Shown: positions 12,065 through 24,000, counted from the first letter of the stretch. The stretch is 39,443 nucleotides of DNA from Acephala macrosclerotiorum (GCA_014904845.1 MU119603.1:1-39443), one strand, 5' to 3'. Program-made: numbers and translations. Notes: a model not told the origin generated them from the sequence alone.

Positions 12065-13162
12065 CTGGTTTTTGAATTCGGTCTGGTAGTGCCGGTCAAG
12101 ATACGCGTTGTCCCTTGCATTTCTGCCCTGCATTGAGGGGCATACCGCATCCCCAACGTTGCATCTCTATAAAAGCTCTTCGCCCATGGCGCTCCCATTC
12201 TTGTAGATGCGGTTCCAAGGCATTACCAATGTACCATTGAGCTCGGAACGGTGAAGAGAAGATGAGATCCGGTCTCGACATCAAGCTCAATCTGAGGTCG
12301 TGAATAAGGGTGGGAGATCACTTTCTCTTCTCCTTTTGGGTATGTTCAGCTCTGAGAGAGACGTCAAGCGATGCAAAGTAGAAGAAGCAAGAAGATCGAG
12401 AAGACTTCGGTAAAAAAAAAACAGAGAACATCATGCAGCAGTAAGATGCAGAAGCCGAAGTAGCCATCCAAACTATGGAGAAGTATCGCTAGCCCAAATA
12501 GACAATGTCTTGATTGAATGATAAAAAGCAGTTCTGGATTAGAGAACGAAAGATTCGATATGGGGCAGAACGGTGTTGCCTTTATACAAAAGCATCAAGA
12601 TGTCGCAATCGTCGCTGGAAATTGACCCATTTCCACTAATGCATAACGCCTTGGCTTGTCTCGAAGCACCAAAAAAAAAAAACGACAATCAATATTAGAG
12701 CCTTGCTCTGTCCAACTCTGGTCTCGCTCAAGGCACGTCACTTCAACACATCCTCACTCGAGTCACAAAATCACTCATCAACACCACCCCGGAGGGCACA
12801 GAGAGCTCGTGAGATGCTTTTATTCTTTTACTGGCTGTACCAGATCCTGTATGGTGTATACTGTATGTAGCCAACCGATCCTGTCCCAGTCCCAAGAGTA
12901 TGTACCCTAACCATGTACAATCTAACGCCAAGAACAAGCAAGACCGGAACGCCTGATGCAACGCAGCATCTCTTTCTCTTGTAGTGCATTGTAGTGTAGC
13001 GACTAAACCATATTATCCCGCCACCCTTATCCCAAGCCAAGCCAGTCCTCTCCTGTGCCTAGCAAATACATCTTCCACTCAGTATCTTTCGGGTCGTGGT
13101 ATGATCCGTCCATCGTATTACATCTCATAACTCGTAACAGTCAACCCTCCTCTCAGGCTGTG
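12065..13162. other. Intergenic region, no gene seen
   Basis: Between the promoter of the L-amino-acid oxidase gene and the 3' end of the next minus-strand gene. Only short unsupported frames occur (for example 12096-12290 minus, 12656-12910 plus). Two A-runs (12412-12421, 12669-12680) and otherwise ordinary composition. The right part is probably the 3' UTR of the 13.2-kb gene. Confidence 0.5.
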
Positions 13163-13648
13163 TCAAAGACTCAACCGATCTAAACTCAACCTATCCCTAC
13201 TCGTCTGCCGTCTCACAACCCCAAGCTTGAAATATCTCTCCTCACCAGCGGCTGTCCGTCCACCAATATACCACTTCTCAGCCCCCAGCACATCTCTAAA
13301 CCCTTCCGAACTGCTATCACTCTCCCGCCTCCCTCTCGAAGTCGTCATGTATCTCCCTCCCGCGTTGTCGCTCGGTGACATAGGTCCACTACTCGATCCT
13401 GGACCCGGTGATCTGCTTAGGGAAGAAGTCGAATGTGTTCGTGGTGAGTGTAAGGATGTGAGGGCCGTTGTCGTTGCGCCTGTGGAAGGTTTTGTGCTTG
13501 TGGTTATTGTGCGAGGTTGGGAGGGTGAGGTGTGTGTTGGTTGGTGGGAAGAGGAGGAGGGTGCTGCTGTTGCTTTTCCTTGTTGGATGGCGGAGTGAGC
13601 TCTAAAAGCTGCGACGAAGTTGGCGAAGAAGGGGCGTTGTGTTGACAT
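13163..13648 (-). CDS. Small Ser/Thr-rich protein, unknown function
   Basis: 161-aa single-exon frame starting MSTQRPFFANFVAAFRAHSAIQ. I do not recognise a named domain. The layout is a short hydrophobic/basic N-terminal helix (PFFANFVAAFRAH), a 90-residue low-complexity Ser/Thr/Pro linker, and a compact C-terminus: RRESDSSSEGFRDVLGAEKW, then YIGGRTAAGEERYFKLGVVRR, ending in two copies of DRLSL. The two ordered ends with a disordered middle look like a conserved fungal small protein, and my impression is that relatives with the same C-terminal block occur widely in Pezizomycotina, which needs a search. The RRxSxSS and RDRLSLDRLSL runs look like kinase targets. The frame is open upstream to 13885, but that extension is low-complexity and Arg/Leu-rich; the ATG at 13648 starts the ordered segment. 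It is divergent from QCR10, sharing a 1.35-kb upstream region. Confidence 0.7.
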   Translation of the reverse strand: MSTQRPFFANFVAAFRAHSAIQQGKATAAPSSSSHQPTHTSPSQPRTITTSTKPSTGATTTALTSLHSPRTHSTSSLSRSPGPGSSSGPMSPSDNAGGRYMTTSRGRRESDSSSEGFRDVLGAEKWYIGGRTAAGEERYFKLGVVRRQTSRDRLSLDRLSL

Positions 13649-14997
13649 CTTGCTCTTAGTCTCTGGTGCCTGTCCAGTCTCTAGAAGAGAGGGAAAGGGG
13701 GATTCCAGATATAAACAGCAACGGAGACTTCGGTGGATGGTGGAGACCAAGTCGGGACGGTAGGTGGTGATCAGTTTGAGCCGTGTTGCAGGCTGTAAGA
13801 AGAGAAGGATATGCTTGCTTCTTCCCTCCCCTATTACGGTTCCCTCCTCTACGTGACACACTTGATCGTGGCCCTCCCCCCGCAATCTGCAATCGTTCGT
13901 TGGATGCCTTGCCTTATCGAGTGATGTTCACTGGTATGCTCGGGGAATATTAAGCGTCTTGCAGGATCGGGATTTCGCGATTCGACGACAGTTCTTTTGC
14001 CTTCTTTTGGGTATCAATCCTGCGTAAGAAAGTATATATAGGAAAATGATGTAGGGAGAGGGCGAGTTTGAAGAGGGGTTCTGGGAAAGGGGAAGTGAAA
14101 GTCTAAGTGGGACGGCGGAAGTCGAAACCTTTACATGAAAGATCCCGCCGGCAGCACGAGGCGTTTCCGGGATGAGTCGAGCAAAAAGCCTCTCGGTTGT
14201 TCGCTGGAAGGGAGGATTTGACAGTTACCCAATCAGATGGGATCATGTACTAAACTTGCGGATGCGGGGAGAGCAATAATCCACAAGGTAGAAGAAGGGA
14301 ATAACGGATTACTGTAATCAGAATGGAGAAATCAGCTCACTTCTTTGTCGCTTTTCGTGGTCTGATAATGCTTGTTGGTGACTGACTCCTGTTATTCCCG
14401 AGGATCTGGAGGATGGGAAAAGAAACCACCGATTCAGCCCCGAGATGCAAGATGACCAATGACGGGGAAGATGTATGCAAGGCATGAGTGCTTTTCTACA
14501 TGGGATGATCAGGAGGTAATCGGATGTGGGGATAAGAGGCTCTGAAAAAGATAACAGTCACGTGGTAAAGTGCTTGAACACTGGTAGGGAGAGGACTTCC
14601 AGCTTGAGTTAAAAAGAATATCAAGAAGTCTGAATTTCTATTAAGGCTATGATACTTGGCGTACGAATAACGTTCACTCATTTGTGGTAAGGTTACAGTT
14701 GGTCTTGTTCCGGAGGTCCTTCCGCAAAGGCGATGGAGAACACTGGCACAATCATCTTCAAGGAATCAAAGGCAACCCGGATTTTGAGAAGATCCAAGAG
14801 AAGCTTCATACCACAATAGAACAACATCAAGACACAAGAGGCCTCCGAACATTTCCTTCGTTGTCCACCCCACGTGATCCTTCAAAGCTCTCTTCCGGCT
14901 AGCTCCGACCTCGTCGCGAAGTCTTCAATTCCAACCTCACCAACCCAACGAACCTCAATTGAACCCTCCGCCACACCCGCGCCCACAAACCCTCAAA
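13649..14997. other. Divergent upstream region between the 161-aa gene and QCR10
   Basis: No gene recognised. It should hold the promoters and 5' UTRs of the minus-strand gene at 13648 and plus-strand QCR10 at 14998. A 72-codon frame at 14684-14902 has no support. A TATATA stretch at 14034-14039 is the only obvious core-promoter-like element. Confidence 0.4.
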
Positions 14998-15981
14998 ATG
15001 TCTGGCGAGGTAATCCTTCCCTTCAGCTACTGCTGTGAAAGATTAGTTAACTGACCCTGGTGTGTGAACAGTTCCATCGATCGACTGGCATTCCGCCTGC
15101 GAAAGCCCCGAGGGACTATGCTACTTATAAGAGTCCTTATGGCCCTAAGTATGTCTACAAATCTGCAACTGAAAGAAAAGGATGGGTTGGGATGAGGGAG
15201 GAAGGAGATAAGAGGGGAGAGGGATGGAGATAGAGATGAAGGCTAATGGTGTACGCAGGTACACGGTGAACAGGAATGTAATGGGATGGACCTTCAAGAG
15301 CGCTTCGAGACTGTACGTCCTCCTTCCACCTACGAATCATATACGCATGACCCCCCGACACGCCGAATCCGCATACACATTTTAGAAGGATAGGAGCTGA
15401 TTGTTAGTAGCGGCATGACACTCGGTGCTTTCGGAGGTGTTGCCGGCTTCTTCGCCTTGTACTTCTTCTCGGATGTACCTAAGGTACGGAATGATATCTG
15501 GCAGGTATGTATACCAAGAAGTGAGGGGGAGAGGATCGGTGCTGATGGGTGTATAGAAAGTTCCTATTATTGGATCGCATTTCGTGAAGGAGGTTCCTGC
15601 TTCGGACAACGTACGTTTCTTCTTTTCTTTGGTTGATACTCAAGCCTTGGTGTTCGGGTGGAGATGAGTTGGAGTCTGCAAATAAGAGCTCAAGGGGGTT
15701 GTGGAGGAGGGGGTCTGGTCGGAGAACATAGGAACAAGTGCAGCCCTCTCTAAGAGGGCTATGGTTATGCTCGAAGACCATTCGACCTCTTTCTACCTTT
15801 TAAGCATTGAACATCCAGCATACCATGGAGATTCTGGGAATGGAACGAAGGAGCAAGTGCAGCCTACTCTTGAGACCGCATTCTACCTCAAAGTTCTTGC
15901 GGACAACATCTTCCCCTTTCCCATCGCATATAAACGAGACCAAGCAGACATGCACTAACAATTTGTCTGCAGCCATTCTAA
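14998..15981 (+). CDS. QCR10: Ubiquinol-cytochrome c reductase subunit 10 (complex III)
   Basis: Six exons: 14998-15009, 15072-15148, 15259-15312, 15411-15504, 15557-15610, 15973-15981; 300 nt, 99 aa. The first exon codes only MSGE and the last only Pro-Phe-stop. The product has the QCR10 (PF09796) layout: a basic matrix-side N-terminus with YATYKSPYGPKYTVNRN, one membrane helix (GAFGGVAGFFALYFFSDVP) and a short tail (KVPIIGSHFVKEVPASDN) that aligns with the yeast GLFVFTEGWPKFQ...KKIPLLGP region. Qcr10 is an accessory inner-membrane subunit of the bc1 complex. Every intron has GT/AG ends, and the last acceptor follows a good ACTAAC branch site. The exon 4 acceptor is a tandem TAGTAG: using the first AG (exon from 15408) would add one Ser and stay in frame. 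I chose the second because it gives RLGMTLG, closer to what I know of the family. Confidence 0.85.
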
Positions 15982-16769
15982 GACAAATCCGAATGCGGAG
16001 GATAATGCAGGGAATGAAGGACAATTCTTGGCATGCACCAGGCCAACTGTACTGTACGAAAGAAGAAAGCGATCAATAGACCATTCATCAAACCTATACA
16101 GTACACTGTAAATATCACAATCACATACCGTGACTTTCATTAACTTTCATCCCATCCAATCACCCCACATCACGCCAAGCTATATTCTCGAAACTTCCAA
16201 AATCTGGACCCTGTTTACCAATCCCACAAGGCTGATTGATAGCTTGTCACAACACTTTGGGCCAACAAAGACTGGCTTGACTCACAACAAACCTGCCCCA
16301 AGCAAATAGTATTTCTACCCTATTTACCCCAGAAACTCTCTTTCCTTGAAACAGAAAATACTCGGTGTCCTTAACGCCGAAGCAGGAAACGCCCAAATCT
16401 GCCTATCGCACGACACGCAAGGCAAGGCTGAACCTCACCTCCGCTTTTGCCCCACCTGTTCAGCCCATCGACAACAAAGAACTCTCTCTCACGACACACA
16501 ACCCACATCAAACCTACTCCATTTTCTCGATAAAGCACGCCTTTAATCCTTCCTGCTGCACGCTCCTACTATCTGCGATAAGTTCCGAAACAGAATTCAA
16601 CCCTTGGGAGATAGACGAGGGCAAGGCAAGCGATAACGATTTGGTCATCTGCCTCCCATCTGCCTGCTACAGCCACACGCTCACCGGTATTCGGAATCTC
16701 TATCTAGAGATAAGGCTCGCTACTCGGCAGATTCATACATACATACAATAAGGAAAGGAAGTAAAGAAA
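15982..16769. other. Intergenic region between QCR10 and the CHIP-like gene
   Basis: Expected 3' UTR of QCR10 followed by the promoter and 5' UTR of the next plus-strand gene. A 128-codon frame at 16365-16751 runs up to just before the CHIP-like start. It has no recognisable features and is probably chance; its stop lies in the 5' UTR. Confidence 0.4.
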
Positions 16770-18132
16770 ATGGTGAACGCAGAACAGCCTCCTGACCCAG
16801 TCCGAGCACTGGAGTTCAAAGAGAAGGGCAATAAATGTTTCCAAGCGGGTGATTATCAGGGTGCGGAGGGATTCTATACCCAGGCGTGAGTATGTCTTTT
16901 ATTGTCTTGCCTTGTTTCTGCGGACCGGTTTCAGGATGGGTGGGGAGGGCTGGGTCGGGTGAGGTTGATAGGGGAGGGGAGGTTGCCTGCAGCCTTGTGA
17001 CTCCCGGGCAGGACTTTTTCTTGACTCACTCTCTTGTTTCTTCCTTCGCTTTCGTCTTTACTTTTGCATGTGCTTCCCGAATCTACAAGGCCTTCCAAGC
17101 TACCTGCAATACTTCAATACTTGACCACAAGTTAGACAACGAGGCTGACAAACTATTTTCCACTAGAATATCCCACGACCCAACAAACCCCCTCCTCTAC
17201 ACCAACCGCGCCATGGCCCTCCTCAAACTCTCCCACTACGAATCCGTAATCTCCGACTCCCTCACAGCCCTCTCCCTCCACCCCCAAAACATGAAAGCCC
17301 ACTTCCAACTAGCTCAAGCCCAGATAGCCTTACATAAAGATACAGAAGCACTAGGCAGTGCGAAGAAGGCATATGAGCTTTGTATGGAGGAGGTTATGCA
17401 TGGGGGGAAGGGGGCCAGTAGTTTGGGTCCTATTATGGAGTTGGTGAGGAGGTGTAGGTTGGAGGTTTGGGAGGCGAGGGAGCGGAGGAGGGTGGGGGAA
17501 GAGGAGGGGTTGTTGGGAGAGTTGATTAGGGATTTGGAGGGGAAGAGGGATAAGGAGGTTGAAAGATTGGAAGGAGAAAATCCTGGAGAAGTAGCAGTTG
17601 AAGAGGCTAAGAAAGAATACGAGGACAAAATCGAGAGTTTGAGAAGAGTCTTCCACAGAGCAGGCGAAGTGCCGAGGAGGAGGGTTCCGGATTGGGCTAT
17701 TGATGATATTACATTTGCAGTCATGTCGGACCCGGTCGTTGTAAGTTCTCCTCCCACCCCCTTCACTTTCCCTTCCCTTCACTTTCCCTTCCCTTCACTT
17801 TCCCTTCCCTTCACTTTCCCTTCCCTTCACTTTCCCTTCCCTTCACTTTCCCTTCCCTTCCCTTCACTTTCCCTTCCCTTCACTTTCCCTTCCCTTCACT
17901 TTCCCTTCCCTTCAGCGCGTCTCGATTCCCCCTAGATCTTCGGCTAACTTCCCCAAAGACTAAAACAGGACAATCCTACGACCGCTCCTCCATCCTAGAG
18001 CACCTCAAGCGATCTCCAACGGATCCATTGACGAGAGAACCACTTCATCCTTCAGAGCTGAGACCTAATCTCGCATTGAGGGAGGCATGTGAGGAGTTTT
18101 TGAATGATAATGGGTGGGCTGTTGATTGGTGA
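16770..18132 (+). CDS. chip: CHIP/STUB1-like E3 ubiquitin ligase (TPR plus U-box)
   Basis: Three exons: 16770-16885, 17167-17740, 17959-18132; 864 nt, 287 aa, close to the usual CHIP length. The N-terminus carries three TPRs: ALEFKEKGNKCFQAGDYQGA, then NPLLYTNRAMALLKLSHYES, then MKAHFQLAQAQIALHKDTEA. TPRs of this kind dock the C-terminal EEVD of Hsp70/Hsp90. A charged helical linker (about 130-205) follows, then a C-terminal U-box: VPDWAIDDITFAVMSDPVV at the end of exon 2 joined to TKTGQSYDRSSI and PTDPLTREPL in exon 3, the E2-binding fold. The predicted role is ubiquitination of chaperone-bound misfolded clients in the cytosol. Intron 1 (281 nt) and intron 2 (218 nt) are unusually long for this locus; intron 2 has a GGCTAAC branch site 11 nt before its AAG acceptor and contains a minisatellite. 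The join was fixed by the U-box sequence DPVV-TKTGQSYDR. Confidence 0.92.
17764..17914 (+). repeat. 16-bp polypyrimidine minisatellite in CHIP intron 2
   Basis: Nine copies of CACTTTCCCTTCCCTT with starts at 17764, 17780, 17796, 17812, 17828, 17844, 17865, 17881 and 17897. The spacing is exactly 16 bp except for one step of 21, an extra ccctt. It fills most of intron 2 and has almost no purine on the sense strand (one A per unit), so it doubles as an extended polypyrimidine tract. Copies are essentially identical, implying recent expansion. Confidence 0.95.
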
Positions 18133-20350
18133 TGAATTCTGGGAGAGGTGATGGGTATGTGGACCAGGCTGGTAATAGACTCTCTACTTTACGAATTAAA
18201 TTTCATGATACCGGACATCTGGAGAGGGATGGACAGGACGGGAGAATAATGCTGGAGGAAGGGAGAAAGTTGGAAGCGGATATGATGATTTAATACAGGA
18301 AGGATAATTGAGACAGCTCTCGGAATATGACACGGGTTTGGACATTTGACAAAGCACGAGGGACGAGGTATTAGGACAGGGATGATGAAGCATTGCACGG
18401 CGCTCGGGAGTTCTTTAATCTGGGATATCGAGCGAGCGAGTCTATACATCTTCGGCATAGCACTGAATTTCATTGAAAACAAAATGGAATACCTATCCTC
18501 CAACTCCTTTCTATAATATTCATCATGAGTTGAGAACTTTGAAACATATGTGAGTCCCCAGTGGGACTTGGAACTTTGGATCTCAGCTTGCTTTGTGAGA
18601 AAGATAGAAAGGGAGAGTGAGAGGGGTGTATATACCCCTCTCCTACCTTTCTTCGTCAGCATCTCTTTCTCTGCCTCTACATACTTTTCTGAAGTGCAAC
18701 CAGCAACGCAACGTCGTTTCCGTCACGGCACTTGCTTCAAAGGAGCATGCTCTTGCATAGTAGCATGGTACACTCTGAGCTGTTGGGCCGTTTCTCCCAT
18801 GTTTGATCTATCAAAATTGAGCGCACCCGAATCGGGTGCTGTTGTCAAGATGTCTCTGTGCATCGTTGAATGTATGATGCTGTGTCGAGCTAGGGGGTTG
18901 TTTCGTCTGCTTTACTTTACTTGAAGTTTGGGTATCGTCCGAGCAGACCATGATTCTTTGAAAGCGAATATTTGTTTCTGCTGTCAAGTGTTTGCCCTTG
19001 CATGTTTCTTCGGACGAGCATTCCTGCTTTTGCACAGAAGCAAATGGTCTTCCAGAGTCCAGACATGAGCACCAGCATAATCTCCCACTTGGATGTCCCT
19101 CTTCTCACGCCGACTGGCTACGCCACCACGATCAACACAAGCGTACCGGGAGGTGTACTATCTATTTGTCGGTAATGTTATTACACGAAATTTTACGAGA
19201 TCCTATTTATGCCAAAGAAAGAATGGCTTCTGGGGATTTGGTGAAGCAGCAGCGAGTTTGCTGCTTTAAGCTATAAAAAGAGAGAGTCTGGTAGGTATAT
19301 ACAATAGTCTTTGTCTTTTTCTTCGTACACAATGAACTACAAACTTCATAAATCCATTCTACGTCCGATTGGCGTTTGGTGCACGGAGTCTTTCCTTCAA
19401 GGGTTCACAAGGATGCAGCTCTATCTGAGAGTTTGTTTCTTCTTGCAGACTTTTGGAATGGCCTTCTGAAGTTTGGGAGGATGGAGATTGCCGTTATCAA
19501 GAGGTGTGCTCTATTCGTTTGAGGACAATGTCCCTTCTTCAACTTGACTCAGCGTCTCATCTTGTCTGGAGTTTATCTGCTTATTGCCTGGATATCGTCT
19601 GAGGATATGATGTAACTTGATAGTGTAATTTTGTCGTCAACTTTTTGTCCTGAGTGAAGGCCAAGGCAGTGCAATCGAGGCCGTCATCGCTGGTGTCTTG
19701 GAACGACTCAACATGACTCACCCATCACGCTCAGCACACCCTCAAGAAAGCAGGACCAAAAGCCAAAGCTGATGCCATGTTTGCTGCTGCAAATAACGCT
19801 ATACAATATCACTACTCTTTGTATATTCTTGGAGCCCAAAGTGTTGCCAATAATTATTCGTTTTGTGCTAAATGCTAAACATATGCTTGGAAGAGATCTC
19901 GGGATTCACTGTTCCGGCGCTTTGATCATGAGCTGTCCATGTCATCGTACAATTGGTCATGCCTTCATTTTACTAGGTATTATCAACAAGCGCCACAGAT
20001 TTTATATCGTGCTCAGTAGCTAGAGTGGAATAATGGGTGGATGCGCTAGGGAATTGCAGCGGCGTTGAGGCTCGCGGCGCATTTACAAGGTGCGTTTCTC
20101 GAGATTGACTTGGGGATGTAGATGCGACGCTAGGTGTATTTTAGGGAGTATAGCTGATGAACGAATCCAAGTCAGAGAATTCTATATCACCTGGACCTAA
20201 TCGCTGCATATCACTATCTTAAAAGTCTAAAAATTCTCTCTCGTAAGCAGACGGCCGTTGTGCACGCTAATCATCGTCCTGGATATAATAGTTTTGGGGG
20301 TTGAGAAATCCCTAACTATGACCTAACTGCGGTTGTGTATATTAATTATT
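18133..20350. other. Intergenic region, no gene recognised
   Basis: About 2.2 kb without a credible coding region. Frames at 18189-18662 (minus), 18550-18924 (plus) and 19772-20023 (plus) lack family motifs or convincing composition. A short inverted repeat lies at 18619-18642. CT- and TTC-rich stretches (18640-18680, 19300-19460) resemble UTR or promoter DNA. Base composition drifts to AT from about 20150, suggesting decayed mobile DNA approaching the island. Confidence 0.45.
18619..18642. repeat. Short inverted repeat (9-bp arms)
   Basis: GAGAGGGGT, a 6-nt GTATAT spacer, then ACCCCTCTC: perfect 9-bp arms. It could be a dyad for a regulator or a weak hairpin; nothing nearby decides which. 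It lies about 490 bp downstream of the CHIP-like stop codon. Confidence 0.5.
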
Positions 20351-20353
20351 ATC

Positions 20354-20749
20354 CTAGAAATAAAAAAAATCTTTTATATACTTGCTAAACTCTTGATCGA
20401 GCTCTTCGTGATGATCGGGTTTCTCGTGATATGCTGATGGGTATACGAACTCGCTATAATCCGTGATAGAATTGAATAGATTTCTATCTTTACTTTTAGC
20501 ACTAAAAAATCGTGACCGAAGGCTTTCAGAAGTAGAGTCTAAACGGACACTTTGGATTGACTCTATGGTGTCTTGGGCATAGGATAGCTGTTCATTAGCG
20601 TGCCCCTGATCAGAAGGCCCAACCACAAAAGCATCGGCCTGTCGAGCGTCAACAGTCTCCATAGGCATCTGAGATAGTTGAGATGGCACCTCTGAAGGGA
20701 GGTTACCGAGTTTTGACGATTCGCGATTATTAGAAAATTGAAATAGCTT
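20354..20749 (-). pseudogene. Open frame at island edge, probable gene or TE fragment
   Basis: The minus strand is open for 131 codons from 20749 to a stop at 20354, with the first ATG at 20668 (104 codons). Residues look protein-like and hydrophilic (QADAFVVGPSDQGHANEQLS, and EKPDHHEELDQEFSKYIKDF near the end). I recognise no family. An in-frame TAA lies just upstream of the open stretch, and the sequence beyond about 20750 becomes AT-rich. This suggests the 3' end of a gene or mobile-element ORF whose 5' part has been lost into the degraded island. A short stand-alone gene, or a spliced exon with an acceptor at cag/AG near 20695, cannot be excluded. Confidence 0.3.
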
Positions 20750-21019
20750 TTAAAAGGGATGGTTTAATAATTCGTAATACGGAATTGTCTCGATTATTAG
20801 TCGTTTTAATAGGAGATCACTTACTACTATACTGTGATGGGGCTATGTGCTCTCTTTTCAAAAATCCTTGTAAATAGCTAGTTTCGAGGGCAGTGCTGGT
20901 CACGTGTCTTCTAGTACATAAGGAGTTTTCGTTTACCATAGAATAATCAACAACTTTTTTTATTTCTACTTTGATTGATTAATTGATTGATTTACGGATT
21001 ACGAATTACTTCGAATGAA

Positions 21020-24000
21020 TTTAGTCCACTGACTAAAACGAACTAATTTACGATTAAATTTTTTTATTTTGTATTTTATTATTTTTTTATAATATTTGAA
21101 AAAAAGAAAAACAAATTATTAATTTGCTTTTTTAATTTTAAATAATATAAATCAATATAATTAACGATATTTTAATTTTAACTTTTTCAAAGTATAAATA
21201 AATAAAAATTAATTATTAATAAATTAAAATAACGAATTTTATTTATATAAAAAAATAAATATTTATTTCGTTTTTATTATTTTTTTAAAAAATACGATTA
21301 AAATAATAAAATCGTAATATTTAAATATTTTTTATTTTATTATATATTTATTTATTTATTATTTATTTATTAATTTTTTTTTAATTACGTATTTTTTTAT
21401 TTTATTTTTTTTATTTTTTAAATATAATTTTTTAATTTTATTTTTTTTTATATATTTAATTATTAATTTTATTAAATATATTAATATATTATATTTAATA
21501 AACGTAATTTTTATATATTAAATATAAAAATTATTAATTATTTAAAAAATTATATTTAAAATTAAAAATATTAAAATTTATAAAATAATTATAAAAAATC
21601 GTTTATTTAAAAAATAATAATAAAAAAATCTTATAATTATATTAATTATATTATAAATTTTTTATAAAATTATAATAATTTTATATAATATTAATTAAAT
21701 AATTTTTTTTTAAAAAAAAACGTTTTAAAATTTTTTATTTTATTTTAATTTTAATATTTTATATTATATTTAATTTTTTTTAATTTTTTATTTTTAAATT
21801 CGTAAATTATAATATTAATAATTTTAAATATTTTTTTTAATAAATGAAAATTTATAATTATATATACGTTTATACAACGTTTTATAATTATATTATAAAA
21901 TTATAATTTTAAATTAAAATTAAAATTATTTTTTAATTTATTATTAAAAATTTAAATTATAATTTTTATTTTTTTATATAATTTATTTATTATTTTATTT
22001 TTAATTTTATATATTAATTTAAATTTAAAAACGTTTTTAATAAATTATTTTTTTTATTTTTTTTTATTATAATATTTTTTTTTTTCGTAATTTAATTACG
22101 AATTTTATATTTTTTTTTTTATATAATATTAATTAAAATTTTTATTATTTATAAAATTAAAATAAATTATAAATTATAAATTTATATTTTATATTTTTTA
22201 ATCGATTATAATATTTAAAATTAAATAATTATTATTATCGTTTTTTTATATTATTTTTTTAACGATTTATTAATTTATAATTTATAAAAATAAAATTTAA
22301 TTATAATTAATTTATAAAATAATTATATAATATATTTTTTTTTTTATAATTATTAATAATTTATATAATTTTTTTTTATTTTTTATATTTTTTAAAAATT
22401 TAAATATTAAAATTAATAAATAAATTTAAAATTATTAAAATATTAAAATCGTTTTTTATTATTAAAATATTATTAATTTATTATTTTATAAATAACGTTT
22501 ATTTTTATTTTTATTATTAATATAAATTTATTTAATTTTATTAAATTATTATAAATTTTTATTATTATTTATAAGATTTTTTTTTAATATAATTATATAA
22601 ACTTATTATAATAAAATATAATATCGTTTTATTTTTTTTAATTAAATTATATATTTTAATTAAAAATTTTTTTATTTTTATTATTACAATTTTTATTTAT
22701 TATTTAAATTTTACGAACGTAAAAAATTTTTAGCGTTATAAATTAAAAATTTTAACGATTTTAAATATATATTAATTTAATATTTTTTAAATACATTTTA
22801 TATTATTTATATAAATATTTTTATAACGAATTATACGTTTTAAAATTTTATAATAAAATCGTATTATCGTTTAAATATATAATATTAATAATTATTAAAT
22901 AATTAAATTTATAATTATTTATTAAAAAAAAATTAAATCATTTTAATAATTTTACGTTTATTTAATAATAATAATAATAAAATTTAATTATTTTAATTAT
23001 TAAAATATAAAATTTTTATATTTAATTTTATTAAAAATATTTATAAATTATTATATTAATAAATATTTAAATTTTTTATATACGCGTTATAAATTTATAT
23101 TTATTAAATAATAAATAATTTTTTTTTAATTTTATTAATAAAATTTATAAATATTTTTATTTATATATAATTAATACGATTATATTATTATTATATTTTT
23201 TATACGATTTTTTATATTATTAAATTAAATTTTAAATTTATTTATATTTTTTAAAAATAATAAAAATAATATATTATAAAATACGATATAAAAAATAACG
23301 TTTTAATCGTATTTTCGATTTTTATATTATTTATTTTAAATTAAATTTTTTTTTTACGATTTGAAATATTAAATTTATAAATTTAATTTATAAATCGATT
23401 TTTTATAAAATTATAAATTAATCGTATTTTATAATTAATATAATTATTATATTTATATTTAATAATATATTTATTTATAAAATTAAAATTTTTAATTTTT
23501 TTTATTTTTTAAAATTATATTTTTTTATATTTAAAATAAAAATATTAAAAATATTATATTTTTTTTTATTTTTAAATCTTTTTATTTTTTTTTATAAATT
23601 AAAAAAATTTAATAATTTATTATAAAAACGTATTTCTTATAATAAAAATATATTTCGTTTTTAAATTCTTTTTATATATTTTTCGTTTTTCGTTTAAAAA
23701 ATATTTTATAAATTAATAATTTATTTTTTTTAAATAATTATTTTAATTATATTTATTATTATAATTTTTATTTATTTTATATTTATTATATTTATAATTA
23801 ATTAAATATATATATAATATTTTTTAATATTATTATAAATTTATAAAATATTATTTTTTATATTATTATTTTTTTCAAATTTATTATAATTTATTAAATA
23901 ATAATTTAAAATTATAAATTATTTTTTTCAAATTTATTATAATTTATTAAATAATAATTTAAAATTATAAATTATTTTTTTTTATTTATTATTATTATTA

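Noticed and set aside
13227..13598. 123-codon plus-strand frame opposite the 161-aa gene
   Set aside because: Mirror of the Ser/Thr-rich linker (Val/Gly/Glu-rich on the opposite strand); no independent support.
16886..17935. A 349-codon plus-strand frame reading through both CHIP introns
   Set aside because: It runs through 281 nt of intron 1 and the minisatellite; only the spliced form gives intact TPR1 and U-box sequences. Kept only as a possible retained-intron effect for intron 2.
18189..18924. Frames of 157 codons (minus) and 124 codons (plus) downstream of CHIP
   Set aside because: Low-complexity and hydrophobic runs without a domain; likely UTR or intergenic sequence.
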